Shown piece after piece: positions 9,190 to 18,320 of a DNA stretch of 61,775 nucleotides. Source of the DNA: Gammaproteobacteria bacterium (GTDB taxonomy: Bacteria > Pseudomonadota > Gammaproteobacteria > Coxiellales > Coxiellaceae); NCBI GenBank assembly GCA_030425685.1, contig JAUIAD010000024.1, forward strand, positions 1 through 61,775, in the 5' to 3' direction. The number at the start of each line of letters is the position of its first letter. Positions within the stretch are counted from its first letter, which is position 1. The notes beneath the pieces were generated by a model. The model ran no database searches. It was not told where the DNA came from and worked only from the letters and a program-made list of their open reading frames with translations. The position numbers and the translations under genes were made by a program.

Positions 9190-9441
9190 ACTCAAATTCG
9201 ATAAATACCATTAACAATCAGTTAGTTATTACAGATAGCTTAATATAACAATGCTCAGAAAGAGCCTGCTTTTTTCAAATATTGGCTATTTTTTATTAGA
9301 AGTTTCTTGTATTAATTACTGTTAAATAGGAATGAGAATATAAGATAAAATAGCCAAATGGTCATGGGAGAGGGTCTGTAAAATTAGTAAAAGGAACAGA
9401 TAACAACAGTTTTGATTTAGGTATATAAGGTTGTGAGTAAG

Positions 9442-9860
9442 ATGAAGAAAAATAGATTTATTTCTATGTTTGCATGCTTTTGTATTATGGGGTGCGCACT
9501 AGGCACGTCTTTGGTGGGCAATATGATATAGACGCCTATGTTAATTGCAGCGTTGGCGACGAACAAATTGAAAATAGCATTGACTTAAAGTATGAAAACT
9601 ACAGGCAACGTACAATAACTCTTCCTGAGCCAACTATCTCGTGCCGAGTTACTGTGTTTACTGCCGATGGTGGCTACATTATTTTTCCACGATACGTTAT
9701 TGGTAGTGAGACTGGCTCTATTCAATATAACCATAATGATGTGACTTATATGCCACCTAGCAGTGACAGACCAGATAACCCTTACCCCAATCTTATTTTA
9801 ACAATTACCCCTTATGCCGGTTCAGTAAAAGGATATTCTTTTGATTTAAATGGCTTCTAA
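9442..9860 (+). pseudogene. Frameshifted lipoprotein-like gene
   Basis: Two frames are needed to read this gene. From ATG 9442 the frame gives MKKNRFISMFACFCIMGCAL, a signal peptide with a lipobox-like Met-Gly-Cys, and stops at 9529. The adjacent frame then runs open from 9474 to 9860 (about 110 residues beginning near QYDIDAYVNCSVGD), a beta-rich domain with Cys and Pro-rich loops. The switch must occur between about 9490 and 9528, which includes a run of four Gs. The sequence is therefore either a recent pseudogene or a homopolymer error in the assembly. The mature domain is not recognised. Confidence 0.55.
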
Positions 9861-9956
9861 CTACTCTGAGATTATGCGCCATGGCTAAATGACCTTCAGC
9901 AAGATAATATTACTAAATATATCTAGTTTGTATTAGCATGACGTTTATTTCCACTA

Positions 9957-12900
9957 TCAACGCCTAGGTGAATTAACAGCGGCTCCCCCTGCTTCTGAGC
10001 GTACATCCTGGGCTGGTGGAGAGCCAGAAAAGAAACGCTGTGACACATTGATTGCAGCCGTCAAAGTATCGTCGCATTTTGGCAGCAAGTGTGCATAGTG
10101 AATCTTTATTTTCTTAGGTATTAAATCATGCTCCTCAAGACATGTGTATAACTTAAGTGATTGCAATGTCTCAATGATCGATTTAATGTTAGCTTCAATT
10201 TCTGATCTTGAAGATTGTTTTAAAAAAGCAGTATTAAATAATCGCCTAACATGACAGCTAATTTTACTGGCAGGTTCCAGCTCCCCTAACGCCTCATCAT
10301 TGTCGCCCCTATGAGTAATGCGACTTTTAAGCGTGATGGCATAGTCACGAATAGCATAAAGAAGGTCTTGCGGTATTTTAGAGCCATCCTTAAAGTGAGA
10401 AATCAATACACGGAAAACTCTCGCTGAATCCTGTAAAAACTGTTTATTTCCATTAACAGGAACTAATTGATAGCTCAGCGCATCTTCAACCCCCATACCA
10501 GTAGGATCAAAAAAATAAGCATGTCTATTGATATATAACGTGTTGTCCCTGGTATCGCGTTGAGAAGAGTCTTGCACTAACATAGCAAGAACTTGATTGT
10601 GTGTCACAGGAGCCTTGCCTTTTAATACTTTGACGTCAAAATCAAGTCTTTTTCTATTTGGCAATAATTGCGTTATTTTATAAAGCCCCTCTACATACTG
10701 ATGTTTAATCACCGTGAAATTAGGCTCACAGTCTAACCGTTTAAAAAAAGAAGTTAATGCGGGTGAATCAGCTATAATCATATCAGCGTCGCTGCCATTC
10801 AACATAAATTCTATGGGGTTTACTCGAGGATTTCTTACCATTTTTTTAACGAGACCACCCACTAACCAAGGCTCATGCCCTGTGGCACAATATAGGGCAT
10901 ACATTAACAATCTAGCCTCTAAGGGGAGGAAAAGCGTGTTCGCAACTACTATATCAGCTTGTTGTGGTGAAGGCGCTGGATTTGTTTTTTGTAGCTCAGA
11001 ATGGAAGCTCACTTTATTAATAAAACATGCTTCAAACGCAGGAAGTTCAGCTTCTGGAGCTATATCACTCGAACCCTCTACTACAGGAATAGCGTTGTAT
11101 ACTGGCATTGACGGACTTTGCCGAGTCTGTTTTTTTTCATCTGGTAAATCGTTGGGATTTAGGTTTAAACTGGAAATTTTTACAATGGTCTTTTCAGTTT
11201 TATTCGCTCTTGGCACAGGTACTGACCTTTCATGTTCGAGCCCAGCAGTCTTCTTTTGGTGCAACTCAGTGGCCAAAGCTAATAAGCAGTCATTGCTAGC
11301 CCTAATATCATTAAAAATTAATTTTTGCGCTGATGAGACCTTCAAGAGAGCATCGTTACATATTTTCGTACTGTCAGCCAAAGATTTTTTTAAGATCGAC
11401 TGTTGCTTATTTAACGTTTTCATTGTTACGCCTTGTTTGTCAGTAGCCAACTTGCGATAACAGCATTCAGCTTTAAGCTGATAAGCGTACGCGAATAAAT
11501 AGGGGTTAATTTCAGGGGTGATTGCTTTTTTTTGACATGCTGCAATAAAGCCCTCAATGTCCTTCAACAGGATGTCGGCCCAGTTATCTTTGGCAGCTTT
11601 GGGCTGCGTAGCATAGCGAAAAATCTTTATTCCGATTTCCTTTAACGCTGTCATCTCAGCAGAGTCAGTAGACTCGTGCGATTGTACATCGGGCGCCTGT
11701 TGTGAAAAAATTTCTTTTAATTCCTTGCTACGCGCAAGGGGCTTTTTGTTGGATTGTCGAATGGGACGATAATTTTTAGCTTCTTCTATTTTTTCATTTT
11801 CTATAATGGTATCAATTAAAGCTTGGCGCTCAGATTCATTTTTCTGAAATATCTCAGTCATTTGACAATTGATACTTTTAAACTGGCTCAGACGATCATT
11901 TAGAGACACCCCACCAACAAAACAATTAGAATTCTGGTTTAAATAATTTTCAAGATTGCTTATATATTTTTTCAACGTCTTTAACATATCGTCAAGGCTG
12001 TTTCCGAACAACAACTCCTTGCCATTGCTTGAGATATAAGCTTGGCAACCTTGATAAATCTCTCTTGGGATATCGACCAAATCATGCCTGTAGCTGTCAC
12101 TGTCATTGCTATGCCGCTCAGTGTGATTAAAAGCTTGCAGTTTAATTTCAGATGTCGCGCCGAATCCTTTTGTTTGTATGCCAAATTTTTTCTTTAATGC
12201 CACTAGCGGCTTGAATTGATTCCTAGGTTGAATTCGGTCTTTCGCTAGAGCTCTCATTAGCGCTTCAGATTCTTTTAAAATTTCAACCTCTTCGTCTTTT
12301 AACTTCCATTGCTTGCTGTTGGCGAACGCTAAAAACTCAATAATCAGTTGGAGACCTGAATTGTAGTACTCAATAGATTTTGTCTCATTTTTTTCTAACA
12401 ACCAGTCCAATGACATTATTATAGCAGTTATTTTAACTTCACAATAAACGCACATTACCAATCTCTGAGCAATGACTTGATTTATATGTTCTGATGGACA
12501 ACGCACACCACCAATATCTTCGGCATTATTTTTATTTGCATCATATACAACTATAAATGCATCCAATAGATTTTTCAGCGCTTGTAAAACCCTTGGAATT
12601 TCTCGCTTTGTTGTGACAGAAAGGTGCTCCTGTATGACATTAAAAAAACTATCAAATTTATAGATTAGCAGGTATTGTATTTCGTTTGCAAATGCGCTCT
12701 GAGCTTGGTGAGTAAAATCCATGCCAAGAAAAGTAATACCTTTGGCTACCTCTTGCATGGCCTCGGTGATTAATTTTAGTAATTCACTGACACACACTGG
12801 AGATTCACTTCTTGCGTTATCTGACCGTGGTATTCCCAACATAAAATTTACCGGTTCATGCAGTGGCTTAAAATAAGTAGCAAGCGTAGCTTCACCTATT

Positions 12901-13013
12901 GGCTCCTTCTTCATCAAAGAAATAACCCTTGAAAAAGTCTGCTCTATAGTTTTTAAATGCTTTTTAGCCAAACTGCTGCGAGCACGTATACGATTTCTCT
13001 GTTGAATTCTCAT
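9957..13013 (-). CDS. Large protein with C-terminal CCA-adding/poly(A)-polymerase type nucleotidyltransferase head
   Basis: The start is supported by GAGA five bases before the ATG. Residues about 1-690 are helical, charged and unrecognised. From about 700 the order of class II tRNA nucleotidyltransferase/poly(A) polymerase head motifs appears: WLVGG (716-720), GSDADM with the paired acids D742 and D744, then LDFDV (D791, D793) as the third acid. Next come RDTRDNTLYINRHAYFFDP, matching the RDFTINALAY-type motif C region, and a region like the family's 'DP.RVLRA' segment: QDSARVFRVLISHFKDG. The catalytic acids look intact, so activity is possible. The length (1018 aa) is more than twice that of housekeeping PcnB or Cca enzymes, so it is not simply one of these. 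Its tail is homologous to a remnant at 16973-17090. Confidence 0.65.
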   Translation of the reverse strand: MRIQQRNRIRARSSLAKKHLKTIEQTFSRVISLMKKEPIGEATLATYFKPLHEPVNFMLGIPRSDNARSESPVCVSELLKLITEAMQEVAKGITFLGMDFTHQAQSAFANEIQYLLIYKFDSFFNVIQEHLSVTTKREIPRVLQALKNLLDAFIVVYDANKNNAEDIGGVRCPSEHINQVIAQRLVMCVYCEVKITAIIMSLDWLLEKNETKSIEYYNSGLQLIIEFLAFANSKQWKLKDEEVEILKESEALMRALAKDRIQPRNQFKPLVALKKKFGIQTKGFGATSEIKLQAFNHTERHSNDSDSYRHDLVDIPREIYQGCQAYISSNGKELLFGNSLDDMLKTLKKYISNLENYLNQNSNCFVGGVSLNDRLSQFKSINCQMTEIFQKNESERQALIDTIIENEKIEEAKNYRPIRQSNKKPLARSKELKEIFSQQAPDVQSHESTDSAEMTALKEIGIKIFRYATQPKAAKDNWADILLKDIEGFIAACQKKAITPEINPYLFAYAYQLKAECCYRKLATDKQGVTMKTLNKQQSILKKSLADSTKICNDALLKVSSAQKLIFNDIRASNDCLLALATELHQKKTAGLEHERSVPVPRANKTEKTIVKISSLNLNPNDLPDEKKQTRQSPSMPVYNAIPVVEGSSDIAPEAELPAFEACFINKVSFHSELQKTNPAPSPQQADIVVANTLFLPLEARLLMYALYCATGHEPWLVGGLVKKMVRNPRVNPIEFMLNGSDADMIIADSPALTSFFKRLDCEPNFTVIKHQYVEGLYKITQLLPNRKRLDFDVKVLKGKAPVTHNQVLAMLVQDSSQRDTRDNTLYINRHAYFFDPTGMGVEDALSYQLVPVNGNKQFLQDSARVFRVLISHFKDGSKIPQDLLYAIRDYAITLKSRITHRGDNDEALGELEPASKISCHVRRLFNTAFLKQSSRSEIEANIKSIIETLQSLKLYTCLEEHDLIPKKIKIHYAHLLPKCDDTLTAAINVSQRFFSGSPPAQDVRSEAGGAAVNSPRR

Positions 13014-13059
13014 GGCATTCTCTATTTTTCTTAAGATGTTATTAATAAATATGCTTTTA

Positions 13060-13200
13060 CAAGATGGTTACGCTTGACACCTGAATTCTGTACCTACCAC
13101 CTTTCTGATTGTGCTCTAAACCACTATCCGTAGTTGCTTACTGCGCAAGGGTTTAGTGCAAAAACACTAACAAAGCTACATTAGAACAATCTTAAGCGCT
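13060..13200 (-). pseudogene. Remnant of an LRR-gene 3' end
   Basis: On the minus strand, sequence from about 13160 down to 13070 aligns with the last codons and the downstream spacer of the LRR gene at 17163. Shared blocks are CCC..GCGCAG..A, GATAGT and the later TAC CACC..TTGAC stretch. The rest of the 376-bp gap between the 1018-aa gene and the next gene holds no recognisable gene. See the finding on the reciprocal loss of a duplicated pair. Confidence 0.5.
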
Positions 13201-13389
13201 GCGACATTAGCTGCCTTAGCTCAAAATAGAGTTATTTGAAGCCAAAAAAATAGTCATTACTTGGTGCTAAGTATACTTATGAAGTATGCGATTCAACGAA
13301 ACCATCCTTTGTTTTTTTAAAAGATATTAGTATATTACGGTTGCGCTGCTCTAAAGATGAACTTGAACCAGGTCTAAAACAATATATAA

Positions 13390-13728
13390 ATGCATTTAAA
13401 ACACGAATCGCTAAGGGTGAAGAAATTGACGCCAGGGGTTAATGTTGAAGTGGCCGCAAGGCGGGCCTATGTTCTTCAGGATGTTGCAACTATAGCGAAC
13501 GAAGGGAAATATACAATAGGAGGCATCTCTCATTCAATCGATTATCTTAATAGAACCCATGGTGACAATGTTATTGTTCGAAATATTTTTTCTGAGCAAA
13601 ATGGGGTGCATCAAGGCACTAACACAAAAGTCTTATTTATGTGGGACAGTCAAGGAAAGCAAATACGGGTTGATGCCCATTATCAATCATTAGTAAGAGC
13701 CATGTATGCTTATGCAAGTATTCAGTGA
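13390..13728 (+). CDS. 112-aa ORF, probably the 5' part of a frameshifted gene
   Basis: No family is recognised. It overlaps the next ORF (13706-14290) by 23 bp in another frame, and neither the second ATG nor this one has a strong ribosome binding site. Its end, LVRAMYAYASIQ, and the start of the second ORF, VFSEEVTDFYSAIDIE, read smoothly as one protein of about 300 residues if a single-base shift near 13720-13730 is repaired. I therefore favour one damaged gene, although two translationally coupled genes cannot be excluded. Confidence 0.4.
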   Translation: MHLKHESLRVKKLTPGVNVEVAARRAYVLQDVATIANEGKYTIGGISHSIDYLNRTHGDNVIVRNIFSEQNGVHQGTNTKVLFMWDSQGKQIRVDAHYQSLVRAMYAYASIQ

Positions 13729-14290
13729 AGAAGTAACAGATTTTTATAGTGCAATAGATATTGAAACGTATTATGAAAAACGAAGCAAGTATGTAGGACG
13801 CATGGCTGGAATGCATGATGGATGGTGGCGTGAAGGAGGTCCTGTGGCTTGTTTGGTGCCTGTTTTCGCTAATGGCTCTTCCTATGCTCAGGCACTCATG
13901 AATGACGTTAACGCTATGAATGCTGAAGGTTTAGCATTTTTAGGGTCGGTTATTGTTGCCAGTCAGTTTTCTTTTGATATTACACGGGAAAGTATGAACG
14001 ATGATGATCTATTTGCAGTAAAAAATGAAGCCTATGGCCTGTTATTTTATTTAGGCCATACTTCTCGCACAAAATTAGCAAGCATTGAACGCATCATTCT
14101 AGAAATTATTGACGCTAATGATATTGTTACTGTTGTACGAATATTGGAAACAGAACTTGCAAATCCTCGCAGCGTGATAAATCAGCATAGTAACTTATCC
14201 TGGTTTTGTACTAGCATGCGTACGACACGAAGCCACTCTCTTGTTTCTAAGTTTATTAGTAAAATTAAAGAAGATTATGAAATTGGTTAA
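13706..14290 (+). CDS. 194-aa ORF, probably the 3' part of the same frameshifted gene
   Basis: This soluble, mostly helical product contains DGWWREGGPVACLVPVF and an extended helical C-terminus. No signal peptide, membrane segment or known domain is visible. See the preceding entry for the case that it is the continuation of the 112-aa ORF. A hairpin follows 10 bp after its stop codon. Confidence 0.4.
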   Translation: MLMQVFSEEVTDFYSAIDIETYYEKRSKYVGRMAGMHDGWWREGGPVACLVPVFANGSSYAQALMNDVNAMNAEGLAFLGSVIVASQFSFDITRESMNDDDLFAVKNEAYGLLFYLGHTSRTKLASIERIILEIIDANDIVTVVRILETELANPRSVINQHSNLSWFCTSMRTTRSHSLVSKFISKIKEDYEIG

Positions 14291-14300
14291 CGCTAACCAA

Positions 14301-14360
14301 AGGGCATCATCATAACGGCATCGGTTCCTATATCTTATTATTTCGCATATCAGATGCCCT
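14301..14360. terminator. Hairpin flanking the end of the 194-aa ORF
   Basis: AGGGCATC (14301-14308) is the exact reverse complement of GATGCCCT (14353-14360), with a 44-base loop. A terminator or a small structured element is possible. Confidence 0.35.
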
Positions 14361-14552
14361 CTCAAGTAAAAAGTGATACGCGTTGTTTCCTTCATTAAAA
14401 AGCACCATATCACAGGGACACTTTTACTCTATTTTTTTTAACCAATAAACTATATCGTTAAACAATCAAGTATTGAAATTTAAAAAATTAAATATCACCA
14501 CAATATAATTATATAAAGATTATATTATTATTAACAAAGGAGCCCTCCCCTA

Positions 14553-16832
14553 ATGGAAGGTAAGTTTGATCAAGAGGCTAAAAAACCCCTTTTAATGAAT
14601 GTGTCAAATATATCAGAAGACACCGTAGTGGCTATAGAAGCAAATACAGTAGAGCACAAAATAACTTCATCAAATATAGTAATACCTCTTATTCAATTAG
14701 ATACTAATAACGAACTTCACGTAGACATTGCGCAAGGTAATTCAATAAAAGTGCTGAAGAAACTGGAATCATTAAACCCACTAACATTTCAAATGCTATT
14801 AAGAGAAACGCCTTTTAGCATTGCCGATTTAGCTTGGATTTCAGGTAATCGAGAACTGGCTTATGTATTATACTCCTTAGGGTTTTTCATCTCAGCCGAA
14901 CATAATTTCTCTAGAAACATTATTGACGATGTCAACACACTTCTTTTCTTAACGCATCAAGGTGTTTATCATCGCCTAAAAGACTTTTTGCATTGGAGCA
15001 TATCTTTGCCTTATTGGAACAAGATCAAAATAGAATATGGCACTTCTTTTCTTAAGGTTTGTATTGATAGTAATTACTTACAATTGTTCGAGCTATTGTT
15101 AGAACAAGCTGGTTTTACTGATAATATCGCTAGTAAAATTCAAGACACCGCCTTTTATTTTGCAAAAGAAAAATCAGATCGTGATAAAAATCCTCATTTT
15201 CTAGTAGCACTAAAAAAGAAATTATCTAGCAAAGTAATATCAGCATTAAATCAAAGCACTCTTCTTTACAAAGACAAGCAAAGCAATCCTCAGTCTTATA
15301 TTGATATTATTGAGGAAGAAAAAAGTATCGACACCCCCAGAACGAATACAAATCAGGCAACATCAACTAATTACCAGCAGATTTTGCCAATAAAAGATTT
15401 CACTTTTCTTGTCAAGCAACTTGTTCTTTGCCTAGACGATCCAATACAAATATTCACTACCTTACATAAATCATTAAAGTCCAATTTAGATGCAAGGAGC
15501 AAGCTAATATTACTATATATCTCTAACCTATATCAGCATTGCGAGACGCTTCGTACCACTCAAAATGGTCTCACCATTTTTCAATCCCTGATGACACACA
15601 GTGAATTTAAAGCACGATATCTTTATCAAGCATTTCAAGAAAAGAATGTCCAAGGAATCATCGATGCTACCTCAACAAGAGATTTTTCAGAACGGGTGAT
15701 TTACACTAACTTGCAATCTCGATTAATTACCCTTCCTCATTTACAGCGACAAAAAGTTCTTAATGCATTTTACCGCAGTCAAGGGGTATATTGCCCCTCT
15801 GACCTTACGCGCATTCTCCCAGATGAAGAAACAATAATCCGTTCCACTATGCATGAGTTATTACTTGATAAGCCACTTAATATATCAGATCTCAACAGTG
15901 AACGTGATTTCTTATTTAAACGTCATTGTCTCCCACCTGACATCTTACGTCTGATATCAGAGTATTTTGAAGCACAAGAACTAAAAGACATTGGGAAAGA
16001 ATTTATAGGGTTTCTTGCCACTATTCAATCATCAACCACAAATCAACTAACCGTATTACCTAGTTTAGAGGCCCTACTTCTCGCCATTCAAGAATTTTTA
16101 CAAAATCCACCGAAGTCTCATATCTATGGTGTGATCTCAGAAGAGCACCCTAGACCACTGAACTGCATAGAAGGCGCAAGGTTAATAAGCGGATTGGGCG
16201 TTGAGACCCTAATAGGGTTTAAACGAATGGATTTCTGTGAGCCCTACAGAATATATATAACCTGCTTTATATGTGCTGCCTGTTCATTTTTTACTGGTTT
16301 ATTTGGGGAACTTCTCACTATTAGCGACCCTGTGAAATCCGTCAATACGTTTAGTACTATTTTTTATGCATTTGCCGCTTTTCTCTTACTAATTATGCTT
16401 ACCACCGTTCCTTCTTTAGCTAGAAAACTTCGCTCAACGATTTCCGGATATTACGCAATGACTGACACGAGCGTGCTAAGCCAAAAAGGTCAAACAGCGT
16501 TATCGCACCTTTGTGATATTTTCCAAATCAACCCAATCAGCATGACCATTGGTCAGCTTCAAAATTTCGCCATTGACAAAAAAGAACACTTAGCTGGAAG
16601 AACTTACACGCAACCTAGTTCTAAATTTCAAACTACCTTATTGGATAACCCGGATGATAAAAAAGAAGTGGCTAGAAATGTAATAAATCACAATGCATTT
16701 TTTAGTAGCAGTAGCAGTAGCAGTAGCAGTAGCAGTAGCAGTAGCAGTAGCAGTAGCAGTAGCAGTAGCAGTAGCAGTAGCAGTAGCAGTAGCAGTAGCA
16801 GTAGCAGTAGCAAGCATGGTGTCAGTAAATAA
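14553..16832 (+). CDS. 759-aa protein with helical repeats, two membrane segments and a 36-serine tail
   Basis: AAGGAG lies ten bases upstream of the ATG. Residues about 60-220 consist of helix pairs such as LAWISGNRELAYVLYSLGFF and YLQLFELLLEQAGF that look ankyrin-like but are too degenerate to call. A long helical middle follows. Two hydrophobic segments at about 565-588 and 598-622 form a hairpin. The protein ends in 36 consecutive serines coded by eighteen AGTAGC units, followed by KHGVSK. This layout would suit an effector or surface protein anchored in a membrane; no function can be assigned. Confidence 0.6.
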   Translation: MEGKFDQEAKKPLLMNVSNISEDTVVAIEANTVEHKITSSNIVIPLIQLDTNNELHVDIAQGNSIKVLKKLESLNPLTFQMLLRETPFSIADLAWISGNRELAYVLYSLGFFISAEHNFSRNIIDDVNTLLFLTHQGVYHRLKDFLHWSISLPYWNKIKIEYGTSFLKVCIDSNYLQLFELLLEQAGFTDNIASKIQDTAFYFAKEKSDRDKNPHFLVALKKKLSSKVISALNQSTLLYKDKQSNPQSYIDIIEEEKSIDTPRTNTNQATSTNYQQILPIKDFTFLVKQLVLCLDDPIQIFTTLHKSLKSNLDARSKLILLYISNLYQHCETLRTTQNGLTIFQSLMTHSEFKARYLYQAFQEKNVQGIIDATSTRDFSERVIYTNLQSRLITLPHLQRQKVLNAFYRSQGVYCPSDLTRILPDEETIIRSTMHELLLDKPLNISDLNSERDFLFKRHCLPPDILRLISEYFEAQELKDIGKEFIGFLATIQSSTTNQLTVLPSLEALLLAIQEFLQNPPKSHIYGVISEEHPRPLNCIEGARLISGLGVETLIGFKRMDFCEPYRIYITCFICAACSFFTGLFGELLTISDPVKSVNTFSTIFYAFAAFLLLIMLTTVPSLARKLRSTISGYYAMTDTSVLSQKGQTALSHLCDIFQINPISMTIGQLQNFAIDKKEHLAGRTYTQPSSKFQTTLLDNPDDKKEVARNVINHNAFFSSSSSSSSSSSSSSSSSSSSSSSSSSSSSSSSSSSSKHGVSK
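16704..16811 (+). repeat. Eighteen tandem AGTAGC hexanucleotides (poly-serine tract)
   Basis: The tract is 108 bp of perfect hexanucleotide repeat with no interruption, in frame at the 3' end of the 759-aa gene. Each unit adds two serines. The perfect conservation implies recent expansion or ongoing slippage. Confidence 0.97.
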
Positions 16833-16868
16833 GATTCAAATATCAAAATATTTTATTTACCTAGTCCT

Positions 16869-16893
16869 CCTTAATTACGCACGTTAATTAAGG
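16869..16893 (+). terminator. Hairpin after the poly-serine gene
   Basis: CCTTAATTA pairs with TAATTAAGG across a 7-base loop, 36 bp after the stop codon of the 759-aa gene. It is AU-rich and lacks a clear T-run. Confidence 0.4.
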
Positions 16894-16972
16894 TAACAGC
16901 TTAGGATACATGACTTTATCCACTGCGCAGGCCATTAGGCTGAGCTTGTATTATATTTCTAATATCTGCACC

Positions 16973-17110
16973 TAGTTAAATTAACAGCGACTTCCCCTGC
17001 TTCTGAGCTTATCTCCTGAGCTGGTATAAGATGAGAAATGAAGCCTTGTCACACGCTGGTTGCTGATTTCTTATACCAAGCTCTATTTTTAAAAATGTTA
17101 ACAATATTTG
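16973..17110 (-). pseudogene. Remnant of the nucleotidyltransferase-like gene 3' end
   Basis: Translated on the minus strand the segment gives, across one stop codon, a tail that matches the end of the 1018-aa protein: PAQEISSEAGEVAVN against PAQDVRSEAGGAAVN. DNA similarity continues on the far side: TCTATTTTT..AA.ATGTTA and the TTGAC.CCTG.A..C spacer match the sequence upstream of the 1018-aa gene. Nearly the whole gene body is deleted. It lies directly downstream of the LRR gene. Confidence 0.7.
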
Positions 17111-17162
17111 CGACTGTAAGATGATATAACATTTGACGCCTGCACTCCTTGCCTACCACCAT

Positions 17163-17876
17163 TCACATCACTTTACACAAACTATCCTGTAAATTGTCTT
17201 CTACATTACTATCAGTAGCAGTTTGCTGCGCACGGGTATTGAATGTCGTAAACGAAGAATTGGTTAATTCGCCAACGAAAGAACTGCTGTCTGGCCGTGT
17301 GGTACCATTGGCCTTGAGCAATAAATCAAGTTCAGCAATTAAATCTTTATCCAATGCCTTCTCATATGCAAAATTATTTTGAGAAAAAGCTAGACACCCT
17401 AGTTTGCACTTACCACTTTGCAGCAGTATTTTTAGATCATTGAGAACATCATTACTTACATCATTTGCGCGAATATTCAGGTATCGTAAGGAGGTGTTAT
17501 TGGCCAATGCTTTAACGATCATCTTAACGCCTTTGCCATTAAGAGAGCTGTAATGTATATCAAGCACTTGCAGAGTTTTATTATGAGCTATACACTTAGC
17601 AATAGATTCTGCATCATCATCTGAAGCGAAATAACTGCCATTAGCATACACTGCCGTGATGCTTTTTTCCTCACTTAAATAGTCAAAGAATGCTTTAGCT
17701 CCTTGTACACCATGGTATCCGAAAGTTACTGTCAGACCTGCCTTTTCAGTTTTACTAGGCACATTGCCGATGGGCTTCTCATTATATCCTGCATTAAACT
17801 CTGTTCCCTCGGTTACTTCGAATTCACCGCATTTCAGCTCAGCTATTTCCTTTTTGACTTCCATTAATTTTCTCAT
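17163..17876 (-). CDS. Leucine-rich-repeat protein (ribonuclease-inhibitor type)
   Basis: The start at 17876 is chosen because GGAG lies six bases upstream; the frame is open to 17918 but without that support. The product has about 237 residues. Residues about 80-190 hold RI-type LRRs: AESIAKCIAHNKTLQVLDIH, then GVKMIVKALANNTSLRYLNI and a third unit with LLQSGKCKLGCLAF. Bacterial proteins with such repeats usually bind other proteins and many are host-directed. There is no signal peptide. The C-terminal 40 residues are polar. Just downstream on the same strand is the remnant of a nucleotidyltransferase-like gene. Confidence 0.75.
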   Translation of the reverse strand: MRKLMEVKKEIAELKCGEFEVTEGTEFNAGYNEKPIGNVPSKTEKAGLTVTFGYHGVQGAKAFFDYLSEEKSITAVYANGSYFASDDDAESIAKCIAHNKTLQVLDIHYSSLNGKGVKMIVKALANNTSLRYLNIRANDVSNDVLNDLKILLQSGKCKLGCLAFSQNNFAYEKALDKDLIAELDLLLKANGTTRPDSSSFVGELTNSSFTTFNTRAQQTATDSNVEDNLQDSLCKVM

Positions 17877-17945
17877 TTTCATTCTCCAGAAGTTAAATTT
17901 AAGCACACAGTCTAACATCGCTGTATTAAAACTATATTAAACGCC

Positions 17946-18288
17946 TAGGACTTACGCATTGTCAAAACTATTTCCTTTGATCACAAACTCCCTGATGAGA
18001 CTTACAAATAAACCTTTTTTAACCTCATAGCAGTAAGCAATTTCTTTCCTCATCCTCATAACTTCAAGCTTTACAAACGATTTTATAGCGCAATAAATAT
18101 GATTTCTGATCTGCTACTCTTTTCTCACTTGAAATTTTTCAATATTGCAGACTTGCTTGAGCGCTCGGTGATAGCGCTCAATACTCCAGTGTAATGTACT
18201 GACCACGGTCAATTGAAATGCGACGATTGCTTTCAACGCCAAACATAAAATTGTGCCGCCAACCATTTCTATAATGCGTAAGTCCTAA
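17946..18288 (-). mobile_element. Decayed IS4-like element bounded by inverted repeats
   Basis: The ends are AGGACTTACGCATT and, inverted, AATGCGTAAGTCCT. Inside, the minus strand encodes the C-terminus of a DDE transposase: HWSIERYHRALKQVCNIEKF, then VRKE, a TAG stop, IRNHIYCAIKSFVKLEVMR and LFVSLIREFVIKG. A short upstream piece (FGVESNRRISIDRGQY) shows that the middle of the gene is deleted. The order and motifs match IS4-type transposases. A much shorter element with the same ends lies at 25073-25162. Confidence 0.75.
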
Positions 18289-18320
18289 CACCTTATTGTT
18301 CAACTAACACCTTTTCTAAC

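Noticed and set aside
10714-11460. 248-codon ORF antisense to the nucleotidyltransferase-like gene
   Set aside because: It has no ribosome binding site or recognisable protein features, and the opposite strand carries conserved enzyme motifs.
9957-13013. Housekeeping poly(A) polymerase PcnB or CCA-adding enzyme
   Set aside because: The head motifs match but the ~690-residue N-terminal region and overall divergence do not fit either enzyme.
16693-16887. ORF encoding a Val-Ala repeat
   Set aside because: It is a different reading frame of the AGTAGC repeat inside the poly-serine gene.
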